From the NCBI RefSeq assembly GCF_012641395.1, contig NZ_JABAIH010000003.1:248001-312000 (forward strand): DNA of 64,000 nt, given 5' to 3'. The stretch is from Rhizobium sp. P32RR-XVIII (GTDB taxonomy: Bacteria; Pseudomonadota; Alphaproteobacteria; Rhizobiales; Rhizobiaceae). The position numbers and the translations under genes were made by a program. Shown here in pieces: positions 1 to 11,571 of the stretch (position 1 is the stretch's first letter; each line of letters begins with the position of its first letter). The notes beneath the pieces are model-generated. The model searched no databases and had not been told where the DNA came from. It worked only from the letters and a program-made list of their open reading frames with translations.

Positions 1-1309
1 TATCCTCGAGCCGCGCGCCCATTTCCATGGTGTGCGCGAACATGGCTGAAAGCTCGGAGACGCCGGCGCCGACAGCCTGCAAACCGAGCACGAGATTGGT
101 ATCGGTTCGTGCGACGACGCGCACGAAGCCGTCTTCTGAATGCATCGTCATGGCGCGGCCATTGGCATTGAAGGGAAACTGTCCGACGCGGACGTCATAG
201 CCCTGCGCGCGCGCCTCGCCGGGAGAAAGGCCCGCCGTCACGATCTCCGGGTCGGTGAAGCAGACTGCGGGGATGCAGCGCTTGTCCCAGGCGCGCTTAC
301 GCCCGGCGACGATCTCGGCCACCATTTCGCCCTGCGCCATGGCGCGATGGGCAAGCATCGGCTCCCCGGTGATATCGCCGATCGCATAGACGCCTCGCAT
401 CGAAGTTCGGCAGTGATCGTCGATGCGCAGGTAGGGTCCCGAACGATCGAGGTCCAGTTCCTCCAGTCCCGATCCCGAAGTTCTGGGCCTTCGTCCGACG
501 GTGACCAGAATACGATCGGCGGGCAGCTGTTGTTCCTGGCCGTCCGCTGTCTCGACCGCCAGCGCGCCGCCGTCGCCGGAGAGCCCTTTTGCCTTCGCCC
601 CTGTTAGTATGCGGATGCCGAGTTCCCCGAGCTTCCGCTGGACCGGGCGCACGAGATCGGCGTCATATTGCGGCAGGATCTGCGGCATGGCTTCGACGAC
701 GGTCACTTCGGAACCCAGCTTGGCAAAAGCAGTGCCGAGCTCGAGGCCGATATAGCCGGCGCCGACAACCACGAGCTTTTTCGGCAGTTCGGTCAGCGAC
801 AGCGCTTCGGTGGAGGATATGACATGGCCACCGAAGGGAAGGGCACTGAGTTCCACCGGCGCCGATCCGGTGGCGATGACGACGGTTTCCGCGCGGATAA
901 TCTGCGCGCCGGTCTCCGTTCCAACCTCGACGGTCTTGCCGTCGCGAAAGGTCGCCCGCCCATGAACCACCTTTACCTTGGCCTTTTGCAGCAGCGCCGA
1001 AACGCCGCCGTTCAGACGACCGACGATTCCGTCCTTCCACGCGATGGTCTTCGCAAGGTCGATAGCAGGATCGCCGACCCGTATGCCGATCGGGCTCTTG
1101 CCATTAGTCATGCTGCGCACGGCGGCGAATTCGTCCGCCGCATGGATAAGCGCCTTCGAGGGGATGCATCCGACATTCAGGCAGGTGCCGCCCGGCTTGC
1201 TTTCCTCGACGATCACCGTGTCTATGCCGAGCTGTCCGGCGCGTATGGCGCAGACATAGCCGCCCGGGCCGGCGCCGATGACGAGCAGCTTGCAGACGAT
1301 TTCTTTCAT
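1..1309 (-). CDS. lpdA: Dihydrolipoamide dehydrogenase (E3) of branched-chain 2-oxoacid dehydrogenase, 3' end outside window
   Basis: Flavoprotein that reoxidises the dihydrolipoyl groups of the E2 core with NAD+. About 436 codons are visible from the ATG at 1309; the C-terminus lies beyond base 1, so the open end is the window edge and not a mutation. An FAD-binding GxGxxG (residues 12-17), the redox disulfide Cys43/Cys48 in GGTCLNVGCIPSK, and a second GAGYIGLE nucleotide-binding motif are present. The start sits 3 bp after the bkdB stop, so it is the last visible gene of the operon. The E3 role for this complex is inferred from position; E3 subunits can be shared with pyruvate or 2-oxoglutarate dehydrogenase. 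Confidence 0.95.
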   Translation of the reverse strand, partial: MKEIVCKLLVIGAGPGGYVCAIRAGQLGIDTVIVEESKPGGTCLNVGCIPSKALIHAADEFAAVRSMTNGKSPIGIRVGDPAIDLAKTIAWKDGIVGRLNGGVSALLQKAKVKVVHGRATFRDGKTVEVGTETGAQIIRAETVVIATGSAPVELSALPFGGHVISSTEALSLTELPKKLVVVGAGYIGLELGTAFAKLGSEVTVVEAMPQILPQYDADLVRPVQRKLGELGIRILTGAKAKGLSGDGGALAVETADGQEQQLPADRILVTVGRRPRTSGSGLEELDLDRSGPYLRIDDHCRTSMRGVYAIGDITGEPMLAHRAMAQGEMVAEIVAGRKRAWDKRCIPAVCFTDPEIVTAGLSPGEARAQGYDVRVGQFPFNANGRAMTMHSEDGFVRVVARTDTNLVLGLQAVGAGVSELSAMFAHTMEMGARLED

Positions 1310-1312
1310 GTC

Positions 1313-2566
1313 TCAGCCTTCAATGAAAATCAGTGCTGGCGTCTCGAGCAGAGTGCGGATGCGCTGGACGAAGGTCGCGGCATCCCATCCGTCGATGATC
1401 CGGTGGTCGAAACTTGAGGAGAGATTCATGATTTTTCTCGGCACGAACTGCGTGCCGTCGAAGATCGGGCGGACGGCGATCTTGTTGACACCGACAATGG
1501 CAACCTCGGGGTGATTGATCACCGGCGTCGATACGACGCCGCCCAGCGCGCCGAGCGAGCTGATGGTTATGGTCGAGCCGCTGAGCTCGTCGCGCGTCGC
1601 CGTGCCGGCGCGCGCCGCATCCGCCAGCCGACTCATCTCACCGGCGCAATCCCAGACGCTGCGCGCCTCGGCATGGCGGACAACAGGAACCATGAGTCCG
1701 GCCGGTGTCTGCGTCGCAATACCCATATGGACGGCACTGTGACGCGTGAGAATGCCTGCATGGTCGTCGAACGTGGCGTTGAAATTTGGCTGCTCGGCTA
1801 CCGCCTTCACGATTGCGCGCATCAGGAAAGGCAGAACAGTCAGTTTCGCCTGCTCTGGCTTGCGATCGCGGTTCATCGTCGCTCTGAGCTCCTCCAATGC
1901 CGTCACGTCGATCTCTTCGACATAGGTGATGTGAGGGATGCGGGAGACGGCGAGAGACATTTTTTCTGCGATGCGACGCCGAAGACCCGTGAGCTTTATC
2001 TCTTCGGTTGCGGTCTTCCTTGCAGGTGCTATCGGAGCCGGGGAGAAGGCTGCGCCACGGGCGACGAACTGGTCGATGTCTTCGCGCAGAATCCGGCCTA
2101 CGGGGCCGCTTCCCGCCACTTGCCTCAGGTCGATGCCATGCTCCCGCGCAAATAGGCGTACCGCCGGGGACGCCAGGGGCTTCTCGGCCAGCTTTGCGGT
2201 CGCTTCGCGAGGAGCCGCCGGCTGCTTTTCTGCGGCTGGCATTGCCGGTTCGACAAGCCGCAGTGGCTGGACAGGCTTCGGAGGCGCTGGAGCGGGTGCC
2301 GCTGCCTTGTCCTCGCCGCCTTCCCCCGCAGTCTCGATACGTACCAGTGGCGCCTTCACAGCGATCTTGTCGCCGATCTCGGCTCCGAGCCAGACGACAG
2401 TGCCGGTCACGGGCGAGGGGATCTCGACCGTAGCCTTGTCGGTCATTACAGCGGCGATCACCATATCCTCGCGCACCGGATCGCCGGCCTTGACATGCCA
2501 TTCGACGAGCTCTGCCTCGGCCACGCCTTCGCCGACGTCAGGCATCTTGATCACGAATTCGCCCAT
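1313..2566 (-). CDS. bkdB: Branched-chain 2-oxoacid dehydrogenase E2, dihydrolipoamide acyltransferase
   Basis: Core acyltransferase that moves the branched acyl group from lipoyl-lysine to CoA. The 417 residues show an N-terminal lipoyl domain with the modified lysine at K44 in MTDKATVEIP, an Ala/Pro-rich linker, an E3/E1-binding domain around residues 130-165, and the catalytic domain ending with HRIIDG, the acyltransferase active-site motif. One lipoyl domain and this length fit bacterial BCKDH E2. It lies 3 bp from both neighbours, bkdAb upstream and lpdA downstream, indicating cotranscription. Pyruvate dehydrogenase E2 is possible by domain content alone, but the neighbouring acyl-CoA genes favour BCKDH. 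Confidence 0.94.
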   Translation of the reverse strand: MGEFVIKMPDVGEGVAEAELVEWHVKAGDPVREDMVIAAVMTDKATVEIPSPVTGTVVWLGAEIGDKIAVKAPLVRIETAGEGGEDKAAAPAPAPPKPVQPLRLVEPAMPAAEKQPAAPREATAKLAEKPLASPAVRLFAREHGIDLRQVAGSGPVGRILREDIDQFVARGAAFSPAPIAPARKTATEEIKLTGLRRRIAEKMSLAVSRIPHITYVEEIDVTALEELRATMNRDRKPEQAKLTVLPFLMRAIVKAVAEQPNFNATFDDHAGILTRHSAVHMGIATQTPAGLMVPVVRHAEARSVWDCAGEMSRLADAARAGTATRDELSGSTITISSLGALGGVVSTPVINHPEVAIVGVNKIAVRPIFDGTQFVPRKIMNLSSSFDHRIIDGWDAATFVQRIRTLLETPALIFIEG

Positions 2567-2569
2567 CGC

Positions 2570-3583
2570 TCAGGCCTCCATGACTTCGGTAAGCGCCCGT
2601 CCGACGCGGCCGGGCCCGGGGAAATAGTCCCATTCCTGCGCATGCGGGTAAGGCGTGTCCCAACCGGCAACCCGAACAACGGGCGCCTCCAGATGGTAGA
2701 AGCAATGCTCCTGCACGAGCGCTGTTACCTCGGCTCCGAAGCCAGAGGTGAGCGTTGCCTCGTGGACGACGACGCAGCGCCCGGTCTTCGACACGGACTG
2801 GACGATGGTATCGAGGTCGAGCGGCAGCAGGCTGCGCAGGTCGATCACCTCGGCATCGATACCCGTATCTTCGGCAGCTGCCAGCGCCACATGCACCATG
2901 GTACCATAGGCGATTACCGTCACCGCCGATCCGGTCCGGCGCACCTCTGCCTTGCCGATCGGGATCGTGTAGTGCCCCTCGGGCACTTCGCCAAGTTCGT
3001 GTTTCGACCATGGCGTGACCGGGCGTTCATGGTGGCCATCGAATGGGCCGTTGTAGAGCCGCTTCGGCTCCAGGAACATCACCGGATCCGGATCCTCGAT
3101 CGAAGAGATAAGCAGGCCCTTGGCGTCATAAGGATTGGAGGGCACCACGACCTTCAGTCCACAAACATGGGTAAACAGTGCCTCCGGGCTCTGGCTATGC
3201 GTCTGCCCGCCGAAGATTCCTCCGCCCGTCGGCATGCGCAGCACGATAGGGCAGGTGAAATCGCCGTTCGAGCGGTAGCGGATGCGGGCCGCCTCCTGCG
3301 TGATCTGGTCGTAGGCCGGGTACATGTAGTCGGCAAATTGGATCTCGACGCAGGGCTTCAGCCCGTAGGCCGCCATGCCGATTGCGGTGCCGACGATCCC
3401 GGACTCGCTGATTGGCGCGTCGAAGCAGCGTGTCTTGCCGTATTTCGCCTGAAGCCCCTGTGTGCAGCGGAAGACGCCGCCGAAATAGCCGACGTCCTCG
3501 CCGAAGACCACGACGTCGTCGTCGCGTGCCATCGAAACGTCCATGGCGCTGCGCACGGCTTCGATCATTGTCATTCTTGCCAT
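2570..3583 (-). CDS. bkdAb: Branched-chain 2-oxoacid dehydrogenase E1 beta subunit
   Basis: Beta half of the thiamine-diphosphate decarboxylase that acts on 2-oxoacids from Leu, Ile and Val. The start MARMTMIEAV at 3583 gives 337 residues, the usual E1-beta size; an upstream in-frame extension overlaps bkdAa and has no coding character. The N-terminal transketolase pyrimidine-binding domain includes FGEDVGYFGGVF, and the C-terminal transketolase domain includes IDLRSLLPLD. Only 1 bp separates it from the bkdAa stop, which implies translational coupling and equal amounts of the two E1 subunits. Confidence 0.94.
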   Translation of the reverse strand: MARMTMIEAVRSAMDVSMARDDDVVVFGEDVGYFGGVFRCTQGLQAKYGKTRCFDAPISESGIVGTAIGMAAYGLKPCVEIQFADYMYPAYDQITQEAARIRYRSNGDFTCPIVLRMPTGGGIFGGQTHSQSPEALFTHVCGLKVVVPSNPYDAKGLLISSIEDPDPVMFLEPKRLYNGPFDGHHERPVTPWSKHELGEVPEGHYTIPIGKAEVRRTGSAVTVIAYGTMVHVALAAAEDTGIDAEVIDLRSLLPLDLDTIVQSVSKTGRCVVVHEATLTSGFGAEVTALVQEHCFYHLEAPVVRVAGWDTPYPHAQEWDYFPGPGRVGRALTEVMEA

Positions 3584-3584
3584 G

Positions 3585-6010
<2,426 letters not shown>

Positions 6011-6032
6011 GAGCGTTTCCTCCGCATTCTCG

Positions 6033-7220
6033 TTAGTGCCGCTCGATCGCGACGGCGGTCGCCTCGCCGCCGCCGATGCAGAGTGCGGCCATGCCGCGCT
6101 TGAGATCATAGCGCTCAAGCGCTGCGAGCAGAGTGACGATGATGCGCGCTCCGGATGCGCCGATCGGATGGCCGAGCGCGCAGGCGCCGCCATGCACGTT
6201 GACCTTGTCGTGCGGCAGGTCGAGGTCACGCATCGCCGCCATGGCGACGACGGCGAATGCCTCGTTGATCTCGAAGAGATCGACGTCCTCAAGCGCCCAG
6301 CCGGTTCGATCCGCAAGTTTGCCCAGAGCGCCGATCGGCGCGGTCGCAAACAGATTAGGCGCCTGCGAATGGGTGGCGTGGCCCGTGATGGTCGCGAGAG
6401 GCTGCAATCCCCTGCGTTCCGCTTCGGAGCGGCGCATGAGGACCAGCGCGGCGGCACCGTCGGAAATTGAGCTAGAATTGGCCGCGGTCACGGTTCCGCC
6501 GTCGCGGAATGCCGGCTTGAGGGTCGGGATCTTGTCAAGCTTCGCCTTGCCCGGTTGCTCGTCGCGGTCGACCGCATGCTCACCTTTGCCGCCTTTGATG
6601 GTAACAGGAGTTACCTCGGCGTCGAAATAGCCGGCTTCGATTGCTTTTTGCGCTCGGGTCAGCGAAGCGATGGCGTAGCTGTCTTGCGCCGCGCGCGTGA
6701 ACTGGTAGGCCTCTGCACAATCTTCCGCGAAGGTGCCCATCAACCGCCCCTTGTCATAAGCATCCTCCAGCCCATCAAGGAACATGTGGTCGATGACGCG
6801 CCCGTGGCCGAGCCGGTAGCCGCCGCGTGCCCGATCGAGGAGATAGGGCGCATTCGTCATGCTTTCCATGCCGCCCGCGACGGCGATGGAGGCACTCCCG
6901 GCGGCAATCAGGTCGTGAGCGATCGTCGCGGCTTTCATGCCGGAGCCGCACATTTTGTTGACGGTACTGGCAGCGGTCGAGAAGGGCAGCCCGGCGCCGA
7001 TCGCCGCCTGCCTTGCCGGCGCCTGCCCCTGGCCGGCAGGAAGCACGCAGCCGAAGACGACTTCGTCGACTTTTTCGGGTTCGACCTGGCTGCGCTGAAG
7101 GGCAGCGCGGATCGCTGCTGCCCCAAGTTCGGGCGCTGCCGCGTCGCGGAGTTCACCCTGAAATCCGCCAATCGGCGTGCGCGCCGAGCCGACGATCACG
7201 ACTGGGTCCTGCAATGCCAT
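6033..7220 (-). CDS. Acetyl-CoA C-acetyltransferase (thiolase)
   Basis: Biosynthetic-class thiolase of 395 residues. The acyl-accepting Cys91 lies in [15 protein letters not shown] is present, and His351 (GHPIGASG) and Cys381 (CIGGGEA) complete the triad. In this operon the simplest role is thiolysis of 2-methylacetoacetyl-CoA to acetyl-CoA plus propionyl-CoA, the last step of isoleucine degradation. Plain acetoacetyl-CoA thiolase activity is the alternative and family members often do both. GGGAGGAAAA precedes the ATG, and 22 bp separate its stop from the acyl-CoA dehydrogenase start. Confidence 0.9.
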   Translation of the reverse strand: MALQDPVVIVGSARTPIGGFQGELRDAAAPELGAAAIRAALQRSQVEPEKVDEVVFGCVLPAGQGQAPARQAAIGAGLPFSTAASTVNKMCGSGMKAATIAHDLIAAGSASIAVAGGMESMTNAPYLLDRARGGYRLGHGRVIDHMFLDGLEDAYDKGRLMGTFAEDCAEAYQFTRAAQDSYAIASLTRAQKAIEAGYFDAEVTPVTIKGGKGEHAVDRDEQPGKAKLDKIPTLKPAFRDGGTVTAANSSSISDGAAALVLMRRSEAERRGLQPLATITGHATHSQAPNLFATAPIGALGKLADRTGWALEDVDLFEINEAFAVVAMAAMRDLDLPHDKVNVHGGACALGHPIGASGARIIVTLLAALERYDLKRGMAALCIGGGEATAVAIERH

Positions 7221-7243
7221 GTCTTTTCCTCCCGAGGGACCGC

Positions 7244-8011
7244 TCAGCGGGCGCTCATTCGCAATGCGCCGTCGAGGCGGATGACCTCGCCGTTCAGCAT
7301 GCTGTTCTCACATATATGGCGCACCAGGGCGGCAAATTCAGCGGGTCGGCCAAGACGAGACGGGAAGGGGACGCTCTTGCCAAGCGCCTCCTGAACCTCG
7401 TGTGGCATGCCTGCCATCATCGGCGTCTCGAAGATGCCGGGAGCGATCGATACGACGCGTATGCCGTGGCGCGCGAGTTCGCGGGCAATCGGCAGCGTCA
7501 TGGCCGCGATCCCGCCCTTGGAGGCGGAATAGGCGGCCTGCCCGACCTGTCCATCGAAGGCTGCAACCGAGGCGGTATTGACGATGAGGCCACGCTCGCC
7601 CTCCGCATCCGGTTCCTCTTGCTGGATGGCGGATGCAGCTAGCCGGATCATGTTGAATGTGCCGACGAGATTGATGCCGATCGTCTGCGCGAAGCTCTCG
7701 AGCCGATGGGGGCCGTCGCGCCCGATCACCTTTTCAGCCGGCGCGATGCCGGCGCAATTGATAAGCCCGCGCAGACCGCCAAATGCCTCGAGCGCGGCAG
7801 CGACGACATTTGCGCCATCCTCCGCGCTCGTGACGTCGGCATGAACGTAACGAACATCCGTACCGAGTTCTGCGGCGATCTTTTCACCAGCTTCGTCGTT
7901 GAGGTCGGCAATGACGACGCGGGCGCCTTCTGCGACCAGCATCCTCGCCGTCGCCGCGCCGAGGCCGGAGCCTCCGCCGGTGACGATAAAACTTGCTCCA
8001 CGGATCAACAT
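7244..8011 (-). CDS. Short-chain dehydrogenase, probable 2-methyl-3-hydroxybutyryl-CoA / 3-hydroxyacyl-CoA dehydrogenase (HSD10-like)
   Basis: 255-residue SDR and first gene of the branched-chain operon. The cofactor motif TGGGSGLG (residues 12-19), the DADVT-type acidic segment favouring NAD+, and the catalytic Ser and YxxxK (YSASK) are visible. The N-terminal [16 protein letters not shown] and the [10 protein letters not shown] loop resemble the type II 3-hydroxyacyl-CoA dehydrogenase (HSD17B10) group, which oxidises 2-methyl-3-hydroxybutyryl-CoA in isoleucine breakdown. GGGAGGAAATCC precedes the ATG. The substrate is inferred from this resemblance and from the thiolase next to it. Confidence 0.85.
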   Translation of the reverse strand: MLIRGASFIVTGGGSGLGAATARMLVAEGARVVIADLNDEAGEKIAAELGTDVRYVHADVTSAEDGANVVAAALEAFGGLRGLINCAGIAPAEKVIGRDGPHRLESFAQTIGINLVGTFNMIRLAASAIQQEEPDAEGERGLIVNTASVAAFDGQVGQAAYSASKGGIAAMTLPIARELARHGIRVVSIAPGIFETPMMAGMPHEVQEALGKSVPFPSRLGRPAEFAALVRHICENSMLNGEVIRLDGALRMSAR

Positions 8012-8190
8012 GGATTTCCTCCCACAGCCCTAACATGCTCCTCTCATGTAGCGCCCAGGCCAGTTGCAGACGCTTGGCGCTGCAAATTGGCTCCTCCAGA
8101 ATACCACGGAGTCTATGTCGTCCCACTATTGCAAGCGATGACTAAACTGCTCCATAATTTCGGACAGTTTTGCCACACCGGGAGGCGGCA
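8012..8190. promoter_or_regulatory. Divergent control region, branched-chain operon / AraC-type gene
   Basis: Non-coding 179 bp between two divergent genes, so it must hold the promoters for both the catabolic operon (leftward) and the AraC-type regulator (rightward). I could not assign a convincing -35/-10 pair or a paired operator by eye. Its importance is positional: binding sites of the regulator encoded at 8191 are most likely here. Confidence 0.55.
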
Positions 8191-9201
8191 ATGGCGGAAA
8201 TCGAGAGGCGCATGATCGCGCCGGGATTTGTCGAGGAAGCGCTCGAAAGCCTCCGCCGGATGGGAAAGCCGATAGAGCCCATGCTTGCGGTGCTCGGCCT
8301 GCCGGAGAATGTCGATGAGCCCGTCTCGGCCGAAGTATACGGAGCACTGTGGCTCGCGACCGCGGCCGAACTCGACGACGAATTTTTCGGCATGGGCGGA
8401 CGGCCAATGCGCAGGGGAAGCTTCACCTTGCTCTGCCACTGCGTGCTGCATGCGCCGACGCTCGGCCACGCCTTGCGCCGGGCACTGCGTTTCCTCAATA
8501 TCGTGCTGGAGGATCCACGGGGCGAACTCGTCATCCGCGATGGGATGGCACAGATCGAGCTCAAGGATGCCGGTCCGCCGCGCTCGGCTTTCGCCTATCG
8601 TACTTACTGGATCATTCTTCACGGGATTATCTGTTGGCTGGTTGGCCGCCGCATTCCGATCCGGCTGGTCGATTTCCGGTGCGACGAGCCACAACAAGGG
8701 GCCGATTACCGGCTCTTCTTCGGCGCGCCGGTTCGTTTCTCCCAGCCGATCAGCCGGCTTGGCTTCGACATTGCCATGCTTGACCTGCCGGTCTCACGCT
8801 CCGAGCAGGCACTGAAGCAATTCCTGCGCGGTGCGCCGGCGAACATTCTGGTGCGCTACCGCTATGATGCCGGGCTCGCTGCCAGCGTGCGCCGCAGGCT
8901 CAGCCGCGTGCCTCCGACTGCCTGGTCGAGTTTCGTGGACCTCGCGGCCGAAATGCGCATGCCGTCGTCCACGCTGCGCCACCGCCTCGACGAGGAAGGC
9001 CAGAGCTATGCCGCCATCAAGGACGACATACGCCGCGACCTTGCCGTCGACATGCTGCTCAACACGTCGAAGACGGTCGGCGATATCGCAACACAGCTCG
9101 GCTACTCCGAACCCAGCGCGTTCTATCGCGCATTCCGCAAATGGATGTTCAAGAGCCCGGACGCCTTCCGCCGGGAGAGGAGAGTTGCGGTTAGCGGCTG
9201 A
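8191..9201 (+). CDS. AraC-family transcriptional regulator (OruR/VirS-like)
   Basis: 336-residue regulator with an N-terminal effector domain of the Arabinose_bd/OruR type (about residues 20-200) and a C-terminal double helix-turn-helix, with DIATQLGYSEPSAFYRAFRKW as the recognition part. ATG 8191 is chosen because GGAGG lies 6-7 bp upstream; a TTG 21 bp earlier is in frame but has no Shine-Dalgarno. It is divergent from the branched-chain operon and so is a candidate activator responding to a branched-chain 2-oxoacid or acyl-CoA. That link is positional only. Confidence 0.88.
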   Translation: MAEIERRMIAPGFVEEALESLRRMGKPIEPMLAVLGLPENVDEPVSAEVYGALWLATAAELDDEFFGMGGRPMRRGSFTLLCHCVLHAPTLGHALRRALRFLNIVLEDPRGELVIRDGMAQIELKDAGPPRSAFAYRTYWIILHGIICWLVGRRIPIRLVDFRCDEPQQGADYRLFFGAPVRFSQPISRLGFDIAMLDLPVSRSEQALKQFLRGAPANILVRYRYDAGLAASVRRRLSRVPPTAWSSFVDLAAEMRMPSSTLRHRLDEEGQSYAAIKDDIRRDLAVDMLLNTSKTVGDIATQLGYSEPSAFYRAFRKWMFKSPDAFRRERRVAVSG

Positions 9202-9218
9202 ACACCTTCCGCCGGGAC

Positions 9219-10481
9219 CTAGCGAATCAGAATCGCCCTGAAGTCATTGACGTTGGTGCCCGTGGGTCCGGTCTCGAAGAGATCGCCGATTGCTTGAAAG
9301 CCTGAATAGCTGTCGTTACCGTCAAGCAGCCGGCGGGGATCGAGGCCTTGGGCACGCAGGCGTTTGACCGTGGAACCGTCGGCGAACGCGCCTGCATTGT
9401 CTTCCGAGCCGTCGATGCCGTCGGTATCGGCGGCAAGCAGATGGACGTCATGGCCATCGATCGCCAGCGCTGCGGCGAGCGCGAATTCGCCGTTGCGTCC
9501 GCCCCTGCCGCCTTTGGCCCTCAGCGTAACGGTCGTCTCGCCGCCAGACAGGATGACCACCGGCTTCTCGAAGGGCCGGTTATGGCCAAGCACCTCGCGA
9601 GCGATCGCTGCATGCACCAGCGCGACGTCACGGGACTCGCCTTCGATCGAATCCGAGAGGATCACCGGCGTAATGCCCTGTGACCCCGCGAGCGCCGCGG
9701 CCGCCTCGAGCGAAACGCCGGCCGAGGCGATGATATGGTGCGTATGCGCGGCAAAGATCGGATCGTCCGGGCCAGGCGCATCGGCTTTCGGCGACGCAAG
9801 ATGGTCAAGGGCCGCCTGCGGTAATTTCAGTCCGTATTGGCGGACTATTTCCAAAGCGTCCTGCCGAGTCGAGCCGTCGGGAACGGTCGGACCGGAGGCG
9901 ACATGAGCAGGATTGTCGCCCGGGATGTCCGAAACGACCAGGCTGACAACGCGCGCCTTTGTGGCAGCGGCCAGCCGTCCGCCCTTGATCGTGGACAGAT
10001 GCTTGCGCACGACGTTCATGGCGGAAATCGGCGCCCCCGAGGCAAGCAGCATCTCGTTCAGCGCAATCTCGTCGTCGAGGGTCAGGCCTTCGGGCGGCGC
10101 CGGCAGCAAGGCGGAGCCGCCACCGCAGATCAGCGCGATCACCAGATCGTCCGGCGTCAGGTCCTTCACTGCTTCCACCAGCCGCCTCGATGCCGCAAGG
10201 CCAGCGGCATCCGGAACCGGGTGGGCGGCCTCGATGATCTCGATCGACTGCGTTTCGCAGCCATAGCCGTAGCGCGTAACCACGACGCCATCGAGCGGCT
10301 CGTCCCAGACGCTCTCAAGCGCGCGTGCCATCTGTGCGGCACCCTTGCCGGCGCCGATGACTACGGTGCGGCCCTTGGGCCTGGCGGGCAAATGCGCCCT
10401 GATACCGGTCAGGGGATCGGCCGCGCGTACGGCCTCATGGAACAGGGACGACAAGAAGGTGCGGGGGGATGGAACAGTCAC
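9219..10481 (-). CDS. gckA: Glycerate 2-kinase (MOFRL family)
   Basis: 420-residue enzyme phosphorylating D-glycerate to 2-phosphoglycerate, linking serine, glyoxylate or tartrate breakdown to glycolysis. The N-terminal DUF4147 domain contains [15 protein letters not shown] and [11 protein letters not shown]; the C-terminal MOFRL domain contains the [14 protein letters not shown] signature. Translation is placed at GTG 10481 because GGAAG lies 7 bp upstream and no ATG occurs before MARALES. Homologues are often labelled hydroxypyruvate reductase TtuD; glycerate kinase is the better-supported family function. It is convergent with the AraC-type gene, with 17 bp between stops. Confidence 0.88.
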   Translation of the reverse strand: MTVPSPRTFLSSLFHEAVRAADPLTGIRAHLPARPKGRTVVIGAGKGAAQMARALESVWDEPLDGVVVTRYGYGCETQSIEIIEAAHPVPDAAGLAASRRLVEAVKDLTPDDLVIALICGGGSALLPAPPEGLTLDDEIALNEMLLASGAPISAMNVVRKHLSTIKGGRLAAATKARVVSLVVSDIPGDNPAHVASGPTVPDGSTRQDALEIVRQYGLKLPQAALDHLASPKADAPGPDDPIFAAHTHHIIASAGVSLEAAAALAGSQGITPVILSDSIEGESRDVALVHAAIAREVLGHNRPFEKPVVILSGGETTVTLRAKGGRGGRNGEFALAAALAIDGHDVHLLAADTDGIDGSEDNAGAFADGSTVKRLRAQGLDPRRLLDGNDSYSGFQAIGDLFETGPTGTNVNDFRAILIR

Positions 10482-10648
10482 AAGAAATCTTCCGAATCTA
10501 CATCGCCGACGGCTGCATGCGCCGGTACTCCTCGGCAAGCACCATTCAGAAGATCGACCGGTTGCGCAAGCCCGGGATTCGGGATTTTCGTTTTTCTGCG
10601 TGAAGAAGGTAGCCCCGCGGCGCGCCCCGTGGTGTGGAAAAGATGATC

Positions 10649-10677
10649 GTTGCCTTTTCCGTCCAAGCTTCCTATCG
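10649..10677 (+). promoter_or_regulatory. Candidate sigma70 promoter for the ketodeoxyfuconate dehydrogenase / fuconate dehydratase genes
   Basis: GTTGCC, 17 bp, CTATCG matches four of six bases in each hexamer of the rhizobial CTTGAC-N17-CTATAT pattern. It lies 52 bp before the small leader frame and 132 bp before the SDR start. The self-complementary TATCGATA overlaps the -10. The match is weak and no transcription data support it. Confidence 0.3.
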
Positions 10678-10728
10678 ATAGTGCGATACGCATGCAGACG
10701 ACCGACCGCTCAAGGAGGAGGAGTAGGG

Positions 10729-10767
10729 ATGTCGCACTTCCTTTGCTGCGAATCTTCGCAACGCTGA
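10729..10767 (+). CDS. Possible 12-residue leader peptide
   Basis: AAGGAGGAGGAG lies just before ATG 10729, which opens the frame MSHFLCCESSQR and stops at TGA 10765-10767, 42 bp before the dehydrogenase start. The Shine-Dalgarno is stronger than that of any neighbouring gene. A CTTCCTCC stretch at about 10770-10778 could pair with it. It may be a regulatory leader peptide, a decayed gene start or chance; the composition (two adjacent Cys) does not point to a specific sensed amino acid. Confidence 0.3.
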   Translation: MSHFLCCESSQR

Positions 10768-10809
10768 TTGCGCTTCCTCCCGCATTGCTGATCCTGAAGA
10801 GGCCAAGAC

Positions 10810-11544
10810 ATGAGCATTACTCTTTCCGGCAAGACAGTCCTGATCACGGCGGCAGCGCAAGGCATCGGCCGCGCCAGCGCGATCGCGTTCCATCAAGCCG
10901 GAGCAAAGGTCCACGCAACGGATATCAATACGGATGCGCTAGCAGCGCTTGCCGAAGAGACCGGCATATCGACGCACAAGCTGAATGTGCTGGACGAGGA
11001 GGCGGTGAAGGCGCTGGTCGCTGAAATCGGCGCCGTCGACGTGCTCTTCAATTGCGCCGGCTTCGTGCACGCCGGGTCCATTCTCGAAATGAAGGATTCG
11101 GATCTGGAATTCGCCTTCGATCTCAACGTCAAGGCGATGATCCGCACCATCCGCGCCGTGCTGCCCGGCATGCTGGAGCGGAAAGACGGGTCGATCATCA
11201 ACATGGCTTCCGTCGCCTCCAGCATCAAGGGGGTGCCGAACCGCTTTGCCTACGGCGTCACCAAGGCCGCCGTGCTCGGTCTCACGAAATCGGTTGCCGC
11301 CGATTACGTGGCGAACGGCATCCGCTGCAACGCCATTTGCCCCGGTACGGTCGAAAGTCCGTCGCTGCAGGACCGCATGCGCGCGCAGGGTGATTACGAG
11401 GCAGCGCGTGCCGCCTTCATTTCGCGCCAGCCGATGGGCCGTCTCGGCACGCCGGAAGAGATTGCCGGTCTTGCCGTCTACCTCGCCGGTGCCACCTATA
11501 CCAGCGGCCAGGCCTATTGCATTGACGGTGGCTGGACGATCTGA
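10810..11544 (+). CDS. SDR oxidoreductase, probable 2-keto-3-deoxy-L-fuconate dehydrogenase
   Basis: 244-residue short-chain dehydrogenase with TAAAQGIG at the cofactor site, NCAG, a catalytic Ser in MASVASS and YGVTK. GLTKSVAADYV..GIRCNAICPGTVESPSL is the pattern of the DHRS6 / ketodeoxyfuconate dehydrogenase group. This enzyme oxidises 2-keto-3-deoxy-L-fuconate to 2,4-diketo-3-deoxy-L-fuconate in the non-phosphorylative L-fucose route. The L-fuconate dehydratase gene follows after 27 bp, and that pairing is the main support for the substrate. A 3-hydroxybutyrate dehydrogenase function is the alternative. Confidence 0.8.
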   Translation: MSITLSGKTVLITAAAQGIGRASAIAFHQAGAKVHATDINTDALAALAEETGISTHKLNVLDEEAVKALVAEIGAVDVLFNCAGFVHAGSILEMKDSDLEFAFDLNVKAMIRTIRAVLPGMLERKDGSIINMASVASSIKGVPNRFAYGVTKAAVLGLTKSVAADYVANGIRCNAICPGTVESPSLQDRMRAQGDYEAARAAFISRQPMGRLGTPEEIAGLAVYLAGATYTSGQAYCIDGGWTI

Positions 11545-11571
11545 TCGTCCGAGCCTCCGGGGGAGGAGCCC

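Larger units (their letters stand above)
10482..10809. other. 328-bp intergenic region upstream of the fucose-pathway genes
   Basis: Separates the leftward glycerate kinase gene from the rightward dehydrogenase gene. It holds a weak candidate promoter at 10649-10677 and a 12-residue open frame behind a very strong Shine-Dalgarno at 10729, listed separately. No longer reading frame here has convincing codon usage. Confidence 0.6.

Noticed and set aside
8090..8130. Sigma54 promoter before the branched-chain operon (GG...GC pattern near TTTGC on the minus strand)
   Set aside because: GG and GC are spaced 9 or 12 bp apart instead of the required 10, and the regulator next door is AraC-type and not a sigma54 activator.
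10650..11024. Plus-strand frame of about 124 codons upstream of and into the dehydrogenase gene
   Set aside because: It overlaps the clearly conserved SDR N-terminus in another frame and has unlike composition; only the 12-codon frame with a strong Shine-Dalgarno was kept.
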